Counted from the first letter of the stretch, positions 7,465 to 17,324 are shown. The stretch: 64,000 nucleotides of DNA from Termitidicoccus mucosus (GCF_038725785.1 NZ_CP109796.1:2852001-2916000), one strand, 5' to 3'. The notes: generated from the sequence alone by a model not told the origin. A program made the numbers and translations.

Positions 7465-8799
7465 ATGCGCGTCCTGATTGTCGATGATGAACCCAGTATC
7501 CGCAAAACCACCGGCCTCGCCGTCGAAACGATGGGGCATGCGGTCGTGGACGCACCCAACAGCCTGCGCGCGCTCAAGCTCCTCGAGGAGGCGCCGTGCG
7601 ACGCGTGTTTCCTCGATGTCAACCTCGGCGCGGAGAACGGCGTCGAGGTGCTGGACAAGATCCTGAAGGCCCAGCCCGGCATCGCGGTGGTGATGTTCAC
7701 CGCGTTTGCCAACATCAGCACGGCGGTCGAGGCCATGCGGCGCGGGGCGTTTGATTTCATCCCAAAGCCGTTCACGCCTGAGCAAATTCGCCAGGTGCTC
7801 GAGCAGGTCGCGCGCACGCGCAAGCTCGAGCAGCGCGTCAAGCAACTGGAGACGCAGCTCAACGAGCAGTCCGCCGAGATTGATTTCGACTCCACCGACC
7901 CCGCGATGCAGCGCGCGCTCGAGATCGCGTTCAAGGCCGCCGCCACGCCCGCCACCATCATGCTGCTCGGGTCGAGCGGCACCGGCAAGAGCATGCTCGC
8001 CCGCGAAATCCACCGGCGCGGGGCGCAGCGCGACGGGACGTTTGTCACCGTGAACTGCCCGAGCCTTTCGCGCGAATTGCTGGAGAGCGAGTTGTTCGGC
8101 CACGTGAAAGGCTCGTTCACCGGCGCGGTGGGCGACACGCTGGGCAAGGTCGCCTCGGCGGACGGCGGCACGCTTTTTCTCGACGAAATCGGCGAGCTTC
8201 CGCTGGAAATCCAGCCGAAGCTCCTGCGCCTGCTCCAGGAGCGCGAGTATGAGCGCGTGGGCGAGGCGAAGGTGCGCCGCGCCAACGTGCGCGTCATCGC
8301 CGCCACCAATCGCAACCTCGCCGACGAGATGAAGGAAGGGCGCTTCCGCGAGGATTTGTTCTACCGGCTCAGCGTCATCAACGTCACGCTGCCCGGTCTG
8401 AAGGACCGGCCCGGCGACCTGATGCGCCTGGCAATGCGCGCGCTGGGCTTTTTCCGCGAGCGCATGGGCAAGCGCCTGACGGGTTTCGCGCCGGAGGTGA
8501 GCGAGGCGTTTGTGCGCTACTCATGGCCGGGCAACCTGCGCGAATTGCGCAATGTCATCGAGCGCGCGGCCATCCTCGCCGCGGGTGACATCATCGAACT
8601 CGACGACCTGCCGGAGAATTTCCAGCCGCAGTCCGACGCCCGCATCGCCGTCGGCGCGCGCGTGACGCTCGACGAACTCGAGGCCGAGCATATCCGCCGC
8701 ATCCTGGCCTCGACGAAAAGTCTGGACGAAGCCGCGCGCACGCTGGGCATCGACCCGGCGACGCTTTATCGCAAGCGGCAGAAAATGGGGCTGATCTAA
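7465..8799 (+). CDS. NtrC-family sigma-54-dependent response regulator
   Basis: 444 residues in three domains. The receiver domain has acidic pocket DD at 7-8 and phospho-acceptor Asp51 in 'CFLDVNLG'. The AAA+ sigma-54 activation domain carries Walker A GSSGTGKS (about 169-176), the loop GSFTGA (a GAFTGA variant) and Walker B 'GTLFLDEIGEL'. The C-terminal Fis-type helix-turn-helix is 'LDEAARTLGIDPATLYRKRQKMG'. It activates sigma-54 promoters when phosphorylated. The ATG at 7465 gives the canonical MRVLIVDD start. The kinase follows 199 bases downstream, separated by a palindromic repeat. Confidence 0.95.
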   Translation: MRVLIVDDEPSIRKTTGLAVETMGHAVVDAPNSLRALKLLEEAPCDACFLDVNLGAENGVEVLDKILKAQPGIAVVMFTAFANISTAVEAMRRGAFDFIPKPFTPEQIRQVLEQVARTRKLEQRVKQLETQLNEQSAEIDFDSTDPAMQRALEIAFKAAATPATIMLLGSSGTGKSMLAREIHRRGAQRDGTFVTVNCPSLSRELLESELFGHVKGSFTGAVGDTLGKVASADGGTLFLDEIGELPLEIQPKLLRLLQEREYERVGEAKVRRANVRVIAATNRNLADEMKEGRFREDLFYRLSVINVTLPGLKDRPGDLMRLAMRALGFFRERMGKRLTGFAPEVSEAFVRYSWPGNLRELRNVIERAAILAAGDIIELDDLPENFQPQSDARIAVGARVTLDELEAEHIRRILASTKSLDEAARTLGIDPATLYRKRQKMGLI

Positions 8800-8816
8800 A
8801 CGGGCGCGGATCATTC

Positions 8817-8926
8817 CCCCCCCCGTTCTTTCCTCTTTATCTTTATCTTTCTTCTTTCTCCTCCGATTCAGGCAGGCTTCGTCTTCACGGGAGAAAGAGA
8901 AAGATAAAGAGGAAAGAACGGGGGGA
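8817..8926. repeat. Polypyrimidine/polypurine palindrome, family H (copy 1)
   Basis: A pyrimidine-only arm (about 8817-8871, core CGTTCTTTCCTCTTTATC) pairs with a purine arm (about 8889-8926, core GATAAAGAGGAAAGAACG). It lies between the response regulator and its kinase, so a transcript across both would carry a long hairpin. Related copies are at 15460, 17325 and 43203. Confidence 0.85.
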
Positions 8927-8998
8927 CGCATGGGGGGAGGGACGGCCCGTTTTTCGTATTTGTTTTTTCCCTCCCGGCGGATTCCCTTTTGGGCAACG

Positions 8999-10816
8999 AT
9001 GCTTCGCACGCGTTTCAATCTCGGGATGCTCCCACTGTTGCTGCTGCTCATTCTGGTCGGCGTGGCGGGCATCATGGTCTGCCGGAACCTCGGGCGCTCG
9101 ATGGAGGAGAAGCTTGCGCAGAGTTTCCGCATGGTGCTCGCGGCGCATGAAATGCGCGACGCCGCGACCGGCGTCACCGCGGCCATCCATCGCGCGCAGG
9201 ACGGTTTCGAGCTGGAGGCGCGGCCGGAATATGAGCGCCAGCGCGGGCGCTTCAAGAAGGCGCTCATGGCCGAGTCGTTTGCCTCGGCGGGCACGATGCG
9301 GGCGCTTTCCCTGGAGGCGGTGGCGGACGCCTTTGGCGAAATGGAGGCGCAGGGCGACGCGGTGTTTGCCACCGGCGCGCCGGTGACGCGCGAGAATTAC
9401 CTCAATGCGGAGGTCATGTTTTTCAACGCGCTCAAGTCGCTCGACACCTTGATGGAGTCCGACCATCGCGAGCTTCAGGACGAGGCGAAGCGCGTGTCGG
9501 AGTTCGCGCGTGTCGGCACGCGCGTGCTGGCCGCGGCCATCGCGGCGGGCATCGCGCTTTCCCTCTGGCTCGGCTGGCGCCTGGCGCGCTCCATCCTCCA
9601 GCCCATCGAATCGCTCACGCTCTCGGCGCGCGCGCTCGGCGACGGCAATCTCGACCACGACGTGCCCGTCACCTCGCGGGACGAACTCGGCGAACTCGCG
9701 CGCACCTTCAACGCCATGGCCGCGAAGCTCCGCGCCTATCGCGACGCGATGACCGCGCGCGTCGTCCGCGCCCAGCGCACGATGGAGGCCACGCTCACCT
9801 CCACGCCCGACCCGCTGTTTGTCATCGCGCGCGACGGCTCCACCGAGCTGCGCAATCCCGCTGCCGAGGCGCTCGCCGCGTCGCCGGAATTCGCGGACGG
9901 GTTTCCCGAGCCGCTGGGCGCGCGCATCCAGGAAGTGCTCGGGACGGGAGTGCATTTCCTGCCGTCTGATTACAACCATGTCGTCATGACGCGGGTCGGG
10001 AACGACGAGCGGTTTTATCTGCCGCGCATCCTCGCCATCGGCGACGAGCTGACCGGTTTCGGCGGGGCGGCGATGATCCTGCAGGACGTGACCAAGTTCC
10101 GCCTGCTCGACGACGCGAAAAACAACCTCGTCGGCACCGTCAGCCACGAGCTCAAGTCGCCGCTCACCAGCCTGCGCATGGCGGTGTATCTGCTGCTCGA
10201 ACAAAATATCGGCGAGCTTTCGCCGCGCCAGCGCGACCTGCTCGAAACCGCGCGCGACGACGCCGACCGCCTGCTGCGCATCCTCAACGACATCCTCGAC
10301 CTCTCGCGCATCGAGAGCGGCCGCGCCGCGCTCAGCCGCCGCGACACACCCGTGCGCGCGCTGCTCGCCGAGATGGCGCGCGAAATGAAGCCCATCGTGG
10401 ACGATGTCGGGCAACGCATCGAAATCGAGGTGGATGAGGCGGTCACAAACGTGTTTCTCGATCCCGAGCGCATCCGGCACGTGTTTGTCAACCTGCTCGG
10501 CAACGCGGCCAAATATTCGCCCGAGGGCGGCGTCATCACGCTCTACGCCCGCCCGGCGGGCGACGGCAGCGTGCGCTTCGGCGTGCGCGACCAGGGGGCA
10601 GGCATTCCGGGGAACGAGGTGCCGTATGTGTTCGAAAAATTCTACCGCGTGCCCGGCCAGGCGCGCAAAGGCGCCGGCCTTGGCCTGGCCATCGCGCGTG
10701 AAATCGTGCTGGCCCACGGCGGCTTCATTGCCTGCGCCAGCAAAGTGGGCGAAGGGAGCGATTTTTATTTCCATCTGCCCGTGGCCGCGCCGGAAACGCA
10801 GGCGGCGCCCGCATGA
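8999..10816 (+). CDS. Membrane sensor histidine kinase (KinB-like architecture)
   Basis: 605 residues. TM1 is at about 9-27 and a periplasmic helical sensor region at 28-170. TM2 is near 175-195 (VLAAAIAAGIALSLWLGWRLA-like). HAMP follows at about 195-250, then a PAS-like segment. The HisKA H-box is 'GTVSHELKSPLTSLRM' with His near 382. The ATPase domain has the N-box 'NLLGNAAKYSPEG', 'DQGAGIP' and 'GAGLGLAI'. ATG at 8999 puts TM1 close to the N-terminus; the frame upstream runs into the repeat. It is the likely partner of the NtrC-type regulator, as in AlgB/KinB. The following sugar-kinase gene starts 18 bases later, suggesting co-transcription. Confidence 0.93.
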   Translation: MLRTRFNLGMLPLLLLLILVGVAGIMVCRNLGRSMEEKLAQSFRMVLAAHEMRDAATGVTAAIHRAQDGFELEARPEYERQRGRFKKALMAESFASAGTMRALSLEAVADAFGEMEAQGDAVFATGAPVTRENYLNAEVMFFNALKSLDTLMESDHRELQDEAKRVSEFARVGTRVLAAAIAAGIALSLWLGWRLARSILQPIESLTLSARALGDGNLDHDVPVTSRDELGELARTFNAMAAKLRAYRDAMTARVVRAQRTMEATLTSTPDPLFVIARDGSTELRNPAAEALAASPEFADGFPEPLGARIQEVLGTGVHFLPSDYNHVVMTRVGNDERFYLPRILAIGDELTGFGGAAMILQDVTKFRLLDDAKNNLVGTVSHELKSPLTSLRMAVYLLLEQNIGELSPRQRDLLETARDDADRLLRILNDILDLSRIESGRAALSRRDTPVRALLAEMAREMKPIVDDVGQRIEIEVDEAVTNVFLDPERIRHVFVNLLGNAAKYSPEGGVITLYARPAGDGSVRFGVRDQGAGIPGNEVPYVFEKFYRVPGQARKGAGLGLAIAREIVLAHGGFIACASKVGEGSDFYFHLPVAAPETQAAPA

Positions 10817-10834
10817 TTTGTTTTCGTTGTTCCA

Positions 10835-11737
10835 ATGACCTACCAGATCGGCATCGACGGCGGCGGCACCAAGACCGAATGCATCCTTGTTTCGCCGGAC
10901 GGCGGGATCGTCGCGAGGCACATCGCGCCCGGTTGCAACCCGAGCGTCACCGGCGCGGCCCGCTCGCGCGAGATTCTTTCCGACGCGCTCGCCGCCCTTC
11001 TGGCGCAGGCGCCGGCCTCCGGCGGGCCGCCGGTCGTCGGACGCACGCTGCTTTGCATGGCGGGCTCGCCCGGACACTGGCGCGAAACCGCGGACGCGCT
11101 TGCCGGCGGCGGACGGTATGGCCGCGTCGAGGCGTTGCGCGACTCGCTCGCGGTGCTCGAGGCCGCCACCGAAGGCCGCTGCGGCATCGTGCTCCATGCG
11201 GGGACAGGTTCCTTCATCGTCGCGCGCGCGCCGGACGGCTGCGTGCATCACGCCGGGGCGCTTGGCTGGCGCCTGGGCGATCCGGCCGGCGGTTACGAAA
11301 TCGGCCGTCTCGCCGCCGCCGCCGCGCTCGTCGAGCTGCAAGGCTGGACTCCGCGTACCGCGCTGGCCGGTTTGCTTTGCCGCCACACCGGCCTCGCCGA
11401 GCCAGCTGCCATTGTCCGCCACCTCTACGCGCACCCCGAGCCCAACGCGTATCTTGGCGCGTTCGCCCCTGCGGTCGTCGGTCTGGCCGAAACCGGAGAC
11501 GCCGCCGGACTGGCCGTCGTCACCGAGGCCAGCCGGCCTCTTCTCGACCTCGCCGCGCGGGTGGCGGAGAGGCTGTTCCCCGGGGATGCCCCCGCCGATG
11601 TGCCCGCTTTTGTCAGCGGACGCGTCCTAGCCCGGCCGGCCATCCATGCGCATCTCCAGGCCCGCACGGCCTTGACTCTTGCCGCCGTGACGGCCGCGCC
11701 GATCGAAGGAGTGCGCCGCTTGCTGCTGAAACGGTGA
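10835..11737 (+). CDS. BadF/BadG/BcrA/BcrD-type ATPase, probable N-acetylglucosamine kinase
   Basis: 300 residues of the ASKHA (actin-like) fold. Phosphate-1 motif 'GIDGGGTKTE' is at residues 5-14 and phosphate-2 motif 'HAGTGSF' near 127. 'GALGWRLGDPAGGYEIG' resembles the GlcNAc-kinase signature 'GWG..LGDEGSG'. Family members phosphorylate amino sugars or activate dehydratases; the length and lack of Cys clusters favour the sugar-kinase branch. It is the third gene of the two-component operon, which may mean the kinase senses a sugar or cell-wall signal. Confidence 0.85.
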   Translation: MTYQIGIDGGGTKTECILVSPDGGIVARHIAPGCNPSVTGAARSREILSDALAALLAQAPASGGPPVVGRTLLCMAGSPGHWRETADALAGGGRYGRVEALRDSLAVLEAATEGRCGIVLHAGTGSFIVARAPDGCVHHAGALGWRLGDPAGGYEIGRLAAAAALVELQGWTPRTALAGLLCRHTGLAEPAAIVRHLYAHPEPNAYLGAFAPAVVGLAETGDAAGLAVVTEASRPLLDLAARVAERLFPGDAPADVPAFVSGRVLARPAIHAHLQARTALTLAAVTAAPIEGVRRLLLKR

Positions 11738-11893
11738 AATCCGGCCGTGCTGACGAGGGAGGTGAGGCCATGCGCAGCGCACTGCCGCGTTTCCTGACTG
11801 CTGCGTTGCGACATGACTTCCTGCCGTTCTTCGACGGGACGGCTTGGGATTGAGGCGTCTTGCGCGGCTCGCCGGACAAACGCGCGGCGAATT

Positions 11894-14800
11894 CTATTCG
11901 AGTTTTCTCCGGCTGCGAATGCCAAACAGCAAAGCGAGCGCGGCCAGCGACCAGAGGCTGGCGGCACCGCCTCCTCCGCTATCGGCACCGGGAGTGGTGC
12001 CGGGATTGTTCGTGTCGCCGGTAGCGGAGCCGGTGGAGACAGTCGAGATGCCGCTGGCAGAGGCTTGGGTGACTTCGCAGAAACGGGTTTCGCCGACGGC
12101 GGTGACGGTGAGGGTGGCGACGCGTGCGGCGGGGACGCTGTTGGCACTGTAGGTGGCGGTGAGGGTGGCATTGCCGGCACCGCTCGCGGGGGTGACGGTC
12201 AGCCATGGGACGCCGGAGGTTGCGTTCCACGAGACGTCGGATGTCACCATGATGCTGAACTGGCCGGCAGTGGCGCGCACGTCCACCTCCGATGGCGTGA
12301 TGGCGAGCGAGGCGGGGGTGGTTTGCCAAGTGACTTGGTCGAGCCAGGCGGCGTCGGTGCCGACGGACAGGTAGTAGTCTTTTTCATACTGCCACTTCAG
12401 CGTGTGTGCGCCGGGCGTGGTGAGGGGAAACTCGCGGGGAGCCCAGTCCATTTCCCCGGAGATCCGCGCTTGTTCCTGGTCGTCTATGTAGAAGCGCATG
12501 CCGTCAAACGCGTCTGGTTCCTCCTCCTCGGACGAGACTTTCCACCAGAAGCGGAGAAGTCCGGTGCCGCTGACAGTGGTTTGGAGCCAGCTTTGCTGGT
12601 CGCCGCGGATGAGACCGCTGCGCGCGGCGTGCGCGCCGTCGTGCATGGTAGTTTTCTGGCCGAACCAGTCGCCGTCACCGCCGGTCTGCCAAGTGAGCGC
12701 GTTGTCGAGTGCGGTGGCGAGGGGGATGGTGAAGGATTGGGTGACGGCGGTGGTACGGACGAGACCGCCAGCGGTAATGGCGACGGTGGCACGGCGGGCA
12801 AGGGACATGGGGTTGGCGTCGTGGGTGACAGTGAGGATGGCGACGCCGGTGCCGCTGGCGGGGGCGAGGGCAAGCCAAGGGGCGTCGGTGGCAGCGGCCC
12901 ACACGGTGTTGGTTTCGATGGCGAGGGTAAACTGGCCGGTGCCGCTGGTAACATCGCGGACGGCAGGGATGGGGGCGAGGATAGTTTGGGCGGGCGCCCA
13001 GCTGACTTGGTCGAGGTAGGCGACGGAGGGGGTGGCGGCGTCCTTGAGGTAAGTCCATTCGAGGAGATGGGCGCCGAGGGTGGTGAGAGTGGCGGTGTGA
13101 TAAGTCCAGTTGGTCTGGCCGGAGATTTCGGCGAGGAGTTGCGGAGCGGAGGCGGCGAGGAAAGGGATGCTGGTGGTGCCGCTGGCTCCACCGCCAGTGC
13201 TGCCGGTGACAAGCGTGCCGCTGCCGCCGAGGCCCCCGGAGCCGCTAAGGGTCAGCGTGCCGGTGTTGATACCGCCGTAACTGAGGGTGCCGCTGGCTCC
13301 ACCGCTGGTGGTGTCGGAGCCGAGGTCGGTGAGAGTGAGGGCGAGGGTGTCGCCAGAGGCGGCGGAGGTTTTCCACCAGAAGCCGAGGATGCCGGGTCCC
13401 TCAAGGATGGTGGCGAGGATGCTGGCGGCGCCGGCAGGGATGGAACCGCTTTGCGCGGCGTGGAGGCCGTCGTGGGTGATGCCGGCCTGGCCAAACCAAG
13501 GCATGGCGGAGGCGGTGGTGGTGTGCCAAAGGAGGCGGGGGGCGGTGGCGCTGGCGGCGAGGGCGTCGGGGAGCGCGGGGGCGGAGGGAACGAGGTTGGT
13601 GACTAGGGTGTATTGGCCGATGCTGCCGTAGTCGGTGTAGCCGGTGGGCTGGCCAGCGAGAGGCGTGCCGTAGCCGGTGGAGGTGACGCGAAGAAGCCAC
13701 TGGCCTGGGACGAGAGTGTGGGTGAGGGTGGCATTCGCGGCATTGGCCGGGTTATCGGCGGCAACGATGATACCGCTGGCGTCGAGGATTTCGAGGCGGA
13801 GGTCGGTGTTGCCAGCATTGGCGGTGGAGCCGTCGGCGGGACGGAAGGGATTCAATGTGGAGGATGTGGCGGCGGCGGAGCCGAGGTTGACAGAGTAAAG
13901 GTGCGCGTCGCCTGCGCGGAGAAGGACGCCGGAGGCGCCTAGGCGTCCGTCGGCGGCGGGGACGAGAGCATCGGCGAGCGCGGGCGAGGTGTCGGCGGTT
14001 TCCTCGCGGTAGCCGAGTTTTGATTCGATGAAGGCGAGATCGTCCTCGTGGTTGTTGGCGCTGTAATATTCGCCCTTGGACCATTGCGTCACGCTGCGGC
14101 TGTAACCGTTGCCCATGATGGGTGCCCAAGAGGTTGCGCCGGAGCCGTGTCCGCCGTAGTAGCCGTAAACGTCCTCGCCATCCCCGCCGGTGACAATGAC
14201 GCTGCCGGGGCCGTCGTGGTGGAGGCCGAGGTTGTGGCCGAGTTCATGGGAAACCGCGTAGGCGATGCTGGCGGAGTTGTTGCTGAGTTTGTCGTGATAA
14301 ATGAGGGCTGGGCTGGCAGCGGGCAGGGTGTCGAACGCGTTGACCACTTTTTCGGCGTAATTGATCTCGCCGAAACAATCGAGAAAGGCGATACCGGCGG
14401 CGCCGCCGGCAACACCGGGCATGTCGCGGTTATCATTGTCTTTTGAATGAGTGACGAGTGCATGTCCGGTGGTGCGGATGAACTCGGCTGGCTTTTCGGT
14501 GGTCACATCCACATCGAAGGGGGCGAAGTCCTCGGCCACGCGCTCCCAGATGAGGAGGATGGCTTGCTGTTCGGTGTCGCTGAAGGTGGTGGTGTCGCTG
14601 TCGAGGGAGAAGGGTTTGGCGCGGATGAGCGGGCGGACGCCGGTGCCGCCGGCGGAGGTGTTCCATAACGTGTCGCGAATTTCCATGCCGCTGAAGTCGA
14701 GAAAGAGGATGTTGCGAGAGCCGGGGCGGGAGTGGCGAACGGGGGGCTGGCTGATGGGAACAGGGGCGGCAGCGGGGGTGGAAAAGACTGAAGGGCTGAA

Positions 14801-15295
14801 GGACTGAAGGAGCGAGGGGTCGTCGGCTGGGGTGATGGCAGAGGCGGGCGTGGTGCCGCTGGCGACGGTGGGCGCGGCGGGGAAGACGCAGGCGTAATAG
14901 AGCATGCCTTCCGGAGTGACGCGCAGGCTGGCGTAATCGGCGGCGGGGACGGGGCGCGCGGCGAGCTGGCGGAGGACGCGGGTGCGGGCTGCGGGAGCGA
15001 GGGCGAGAACCTCTTCGCGAAAACGTCCGTCAGGGATTTTTTCGAAGGTGGCGCGTACTTTGGGCGAAAGGGGTGCGGCGGGGTCGGGCGCGGAGACGGC
15101 GTCCACCGCGGCGACTTGGCCGGCGGCGGTTTCGCCAGCGGCACCGGCAGGGACATCGGCGGTGGGGGCGGCGGGCGAAGGAGGGGTGTTTTTCGCGGGG
15201 GAACGGAAAAGGAGCAACGCGGCGGTGGCGAGAAGCACGCTCGCGGCAAAAGTGAGGATTTTCCGGCGGATGGGTTTCCGGATGCTTTTGTTCAT
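11894..15295 (-). CDS. Secreted metzincin protease with BACON-like repeats and GlyGly-type C-terminal anchor
   Basis: 1133 residues from the ATG at 15295 (a GTG at 15313 is an alternative). A basic N-region and hydrophobic core (about 12-30) form a signal peptide. The catalytic domain carries the zinc motif HELGHNLGLHHDG (HExxHxxGxxH, about 349-361) and a Met-turn 'APIMGNGYS' about 35 residues later, both diagnostic of metzincins. Two jelly-roll-like modules ('GFWWKTSAASGD', 'RFWWKVSSEEEE') alternate with two BACON-like units ('GVPWLTVTPASGAGNATLT'). The C-terminus is Gly4 followed by a hydrophobic helix and RSRRK, like GlyGly-CTERM tails processed by rhombosortase. A secreted, surface-anchored protease is likely. 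Confidence 0.88.
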   Translation of the reverse strand: MNKSIRKPIRRKILTFAASVLLATAALLLFRSPAKNTPPSPAAPTADVPAGAAGETAAGQVAAVDAVSAPDPAAPLSPKVRATFEKIPDGRFREEVLALAPAARTRVLRQLAARPVPAADYASLRVTPEGMLYYACVFPAAPTVASGTTPASAITPADDPSLLQSFSPSVFSTPAAAPVPISQPPVRHSRPGSRNILFLDFSGMEIRDTLWNTSAGGTGVRPLIRAKPFSLDSDTTTFSDTEQQAILLIWERVAEDFAPFDVDVTTEKPAEFIRTTGHALVTHSKDNDNRDMPGVAGGAAGIAFLDCFGEINYAEKVVNAFDTLPAASPALIYHDKLSNNSASIAYAVSHELGHNLGLHHDGPGSVIVTGGDGEDVYGYYGGHGSGATSWAPIMGNGYSRSVTQWSKGEYYSANNHEDDLAFIESKLGYREETADTSPALADALVPAADGRLGASGVLLRAGDAHLYSVNLGSAAATSSTLNPFRPADGSTANAGNTDLRLEILDASGIIVAADNPANAANATLTHTLVPGQWLLRVTSTGYGTPLAGQPTGYTDYGSIGQYTLVTNLVPSAPALPDALAASATAPRLLWHTTTASAMPWFGQAGITHDGLHAAQSGSIPAGAASILATILEGPGILGFWWKTSAASGDTLALTLTDLGSDTTSGGASGTLSYGGINTGTLTLSGSGGLGGSGTLVTGSTGGGASGTTSIPFLAASAPQLLAEISGQTNWTYHTATLTTLGAHLLEWTYLKDAATPSVAYLDQVSWAPAQTILAPIPAVRDVTSGTGQFTLAIETNTVWAAATDAPWLALAPASGTGVAILTVTHDANPMSLARRATVAITAGGLVRTTAVTQSFTIPLATALDNALTWQTGGDGDWFGQKTTMHDGAHAARSGLIRGDQQSWLQTTVSGTGLLRFWWKVSSEEEEPDAFDGMRFYIDDQEQARISGEMDWAPREFPLTTPGAHTLKWQYEKDYYLSVGTDAAWLDQVTWQTTPASLAITPSEVDVRATAGQFSIMVTSDVSWNATSGVPWLTVTPASGAGNATLTATYSANSVPAARVATLTVTAVGETRFCEVTQASASGISTVSTGSATGDTNNPGTTPGADSGGGGAASLWSLAALALLFGIRSRRKLE

Positions 15296-15459
15296 GCGGA
15301 GCCATGTTGGCACGCGGGGCGGGAGTTGGCCAGCATGGTTTTGCGGCTGTGGCGACGAGGAAAACTCGTCGCCATTCCCATATCACTTACGAATTGAAAT
15401 GACGCGTTGTCAGAAATGTGGCGTGGTGGAACGATCTCCGCCTCCGTGTCGTCCACTTT

Positions 15460-15495
15460 TGGAAGGAAAGATAAAGAATAAAGAGGAAAGATTTT
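15460..15495. repeat. Polypurine repeat arm, family H (half copy)
   Basis: A single purine arm (GGAAAGATAAAGAATAAAGA) matches the right arms at 17384 and 43256. No pyrimidine partner is visible, so it looks like a truncated element. It lies just 3' of argS, while a full copy lies 5' of argS. Confidence 0.65.
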
Positions 15496-15504
15496 GGCGC
15501 GGGC

Positions 15505-17280
15505 TCACATGCGCTCGAGGGTGCGGAGGCCGAGGAGGTGCAGGCCGGTCTCGAGCACGAGAAGCGTGCGCGCGCAAAGCAGCAGGCGGCGGGCGCGCAC
15601 GGGGGCGTCGTCCACGAGCACCTTGTCGGCGTTGTTGAAGGCGCTGTAGTCGCCGGCCAGCTCGTAGAGATACAGGCACAGGAAATGCGGGCGGAGCGTG
15701 TCGGTCGCCAGGCGCACGGCGTCGGCGAACTTCACGAGCTTGCGCGCCACGGCGATCTCCGCAGGCGTCTCCGGCGCGGTCGCCGCCGCGGCCAGGTTTG
15801 TATCCGTCGGACTGATACCGGCCTTGCGGAAAATGGAGCGGATGCGCGCCACGGCGTAGAGCAGGTAGGGCGCGGTGTTGCCGTCGAGCGCGAGCATCTT
15901 GTCCCAGGAAAACACGTAGTTGCTGCTGCGGTTCTGCGAGAGGTCGGCGTATTGCACGGCGGCGATGCCGGCGGTGCGGGCGATGGCGCGGCACTCCTCC
16001 TCGGTGAAGCGCTCGGACTCGGGGCGCCCGGCGTTTTTGTCCCGCACGATGGCCAGCTCGCGCTGCTCGGCCTCGTCGAGGAGGTCTTTCAGCTTGATGG
16101 TGCCGCCGTCGCGGGTCTTGAGGGCCTTGCCTGCCTCGTCGGTCACGGCGCCGAAGGTGACGTGCTCGAACTTCGGCATGGGGCGGCCGGTGGCGGCGAA
16201 CCATTTTTGCGTGGTGAGCGCGAGCTGCTCGAAATGGTCGGCCTGGCGGAAGTCGGTGACGATGGCGATGCCGTCGGCCTTGAAGTGCTCCACGCGGTAG
16301 AGCATGGTGGCGAGGTCGGTGGTGGCGTAGTTGCTGGCGCCGTCGGTCTTGCGGACGATGAAGGGCTGGGTCTTGAAGCGCGGGTGCTCGGGATGAAACA
16401 CGACGAGCGCGCCCTGGCTTTCCCCGGCGATTTTCAGGCCGGTGAGCTCGCGCAGGACGGGTTCGAGTTTGTCGTTGTAGAAACTTTCGCCGAGGTAGTG
16501 GTCGAAGCGGATGCCGAGGCGGGCGTAGATTTCGTCGAAGGCGCGCTGGCTGACTTCGGAAAACGTTTTCCAGAGCGCGAGGCTTTCGGGGTCGCCGGAC
16601 TGGAGTTTCACGAGTTCCTGGCGGGCCTCCTCGAGCGCGGGCGAGCCGTCGGGCGTGGCTTCGTTGCCAAGCTTGTAGAGGCGCTCGAGTTCCTCGATGG
16701 GCTCGCGCCGGAGCGCCGTGGGATCGGCCCAGCGTTTGTAGCCGTAGATGAGTTTGCCGAACTGCGTGCCCCAGTCGCCGAGGTGGTTGTCGCGGATCAC
16801 GCGCGCGCCGCTAAAGGCGAGCAGGCGGCAGATGGCCTCGCCGATGACGGCGGAGCGCAGGTGGCCGACGTGCATCTGCTTCGCGGTGTTGGGCGAGCTG
16901 TAATCGACGACCCAGGTCTGGCCGGAAAGCGCGGAGGCTGCGCCCGCCGCGAGCGCGTCGGCGTCGGCGAAGGCGCGCGTCCAGGCGAGGAGCGCGGCGG
17001 GCTTGAGCGTGAAATTGATGAAGCCGGGGCCGGCGATGGCGGCGTCGCAGCGCGCCGTGATGTCGGCGGGCAGGGCGGCGAGGAGTTTTTCGGCGAGGGC
17101 GCGCGGGTTTTGTTTCTCGCGTTTGGCGTAGGCGAGGACGCCATTGGCCTGATAATCGCCGAAGCGGGGGTCGGCGGTGCGAACTTCGGGCACAAATGCG
17201 GCGGCATCGAGTCCGGCGGCGGACGCGGCGGTCTTGAGGGCGGTGTCGAGTTCGGTCGCGAGATTAAACGGGACGTGCAT
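15505..17280 (-). CDS. argS: Arginyl-tRNA synthetase
   Basis: 591 residues, a normal length for class I ArgRS. It has an N-terminal Add-1 domain, then the HIGH-type motif 'HVGHLRS' at 137-143, 'DNHLGDWGTQFG' and 'ATTDLATMLYR'. The KMSK region is replaced by 'GKALKTRDG', as in many bacterial ArgRS. The C-terminal anticodon-binding region includes 'YLLYAVARIRSIFRKAG' and ends 'GLRTLERM'. It charges tRNA-Arg in the cytoplasm and is expected to be essential. It is flanked on both sides by family H repeats. Confidence 0.97.
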   Translation of the reverse strand: MHVPFNLATELDTALKTAASAAGLDAAAFVPEVRTADPRFGDYQANGVLAYAKREKQNPRALAEKLLAALPADITARCDAAIAGPGFINFTLKPAALLAWTRAFADADALAAGAASALSGQTWVVDYSSPNTAKQMHVGHLRSAVIGEAICRLLAFSGARVIRDNHLGDWGTQFGKLIYGYKRWADPTALRREPIEELERLYKLGNEATPDGSPALEEARQELVKLQSGDPESLALWKTFSEVSQRAFDEIYARLGIRFDHYLGESFYNDKLEPVLRELTGLKIAGESQGALVVFHPEHPRFKTQPFIVRKTDGASNYATTDLATMLYRVEHFKADGIAIVTDFRQADHFEQLALTTQKWFAATGRPMPKFEHVTFGAVTDEAGKALKTRDGGTIKLKDLLDEAEQRELAIVRDKNAGRPESERFTEEECRAIARTAGIAAVQYADLSQNRSSNYVFSWDKMLALDGNTAPYLLYAVARIRSIFRKAGISPTDTNLAAAATAPETPAEIAVARKLVKFADAVRLATDTLRPHFLCLYLYELAGDYSAFNNADKVLVDDAPVRARRLLLCARTLLVLETGLHLLGLRTLERM

Positions 17281-17324
17281 GATTCGGAAAAGAGAACCGC
17301 CGCACGGGGCGGGCGCGCAAGCTT

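Noticed and set aside
7041-8315. Upstream extension of the sigma-factor frame
   Set aside because: It is antisense to the response regulator and has no sigma-like sequence; the sigma protein begins near 7040.
8817-8926. Polypyrimidine palindrome as an intrinsic terminator
   Set aside because: The stem is AT-rich with no following T-run, and related copies lie at unrelated positions, so a dispersed repeat fits better.
11813-13606. 597-codon plus-strand frame opposite the metzincin
   Set aside because: Its translation is Gly/Glu/Asp low-complexity. The minus strand carries clear zinc-protease and BACON motifs.
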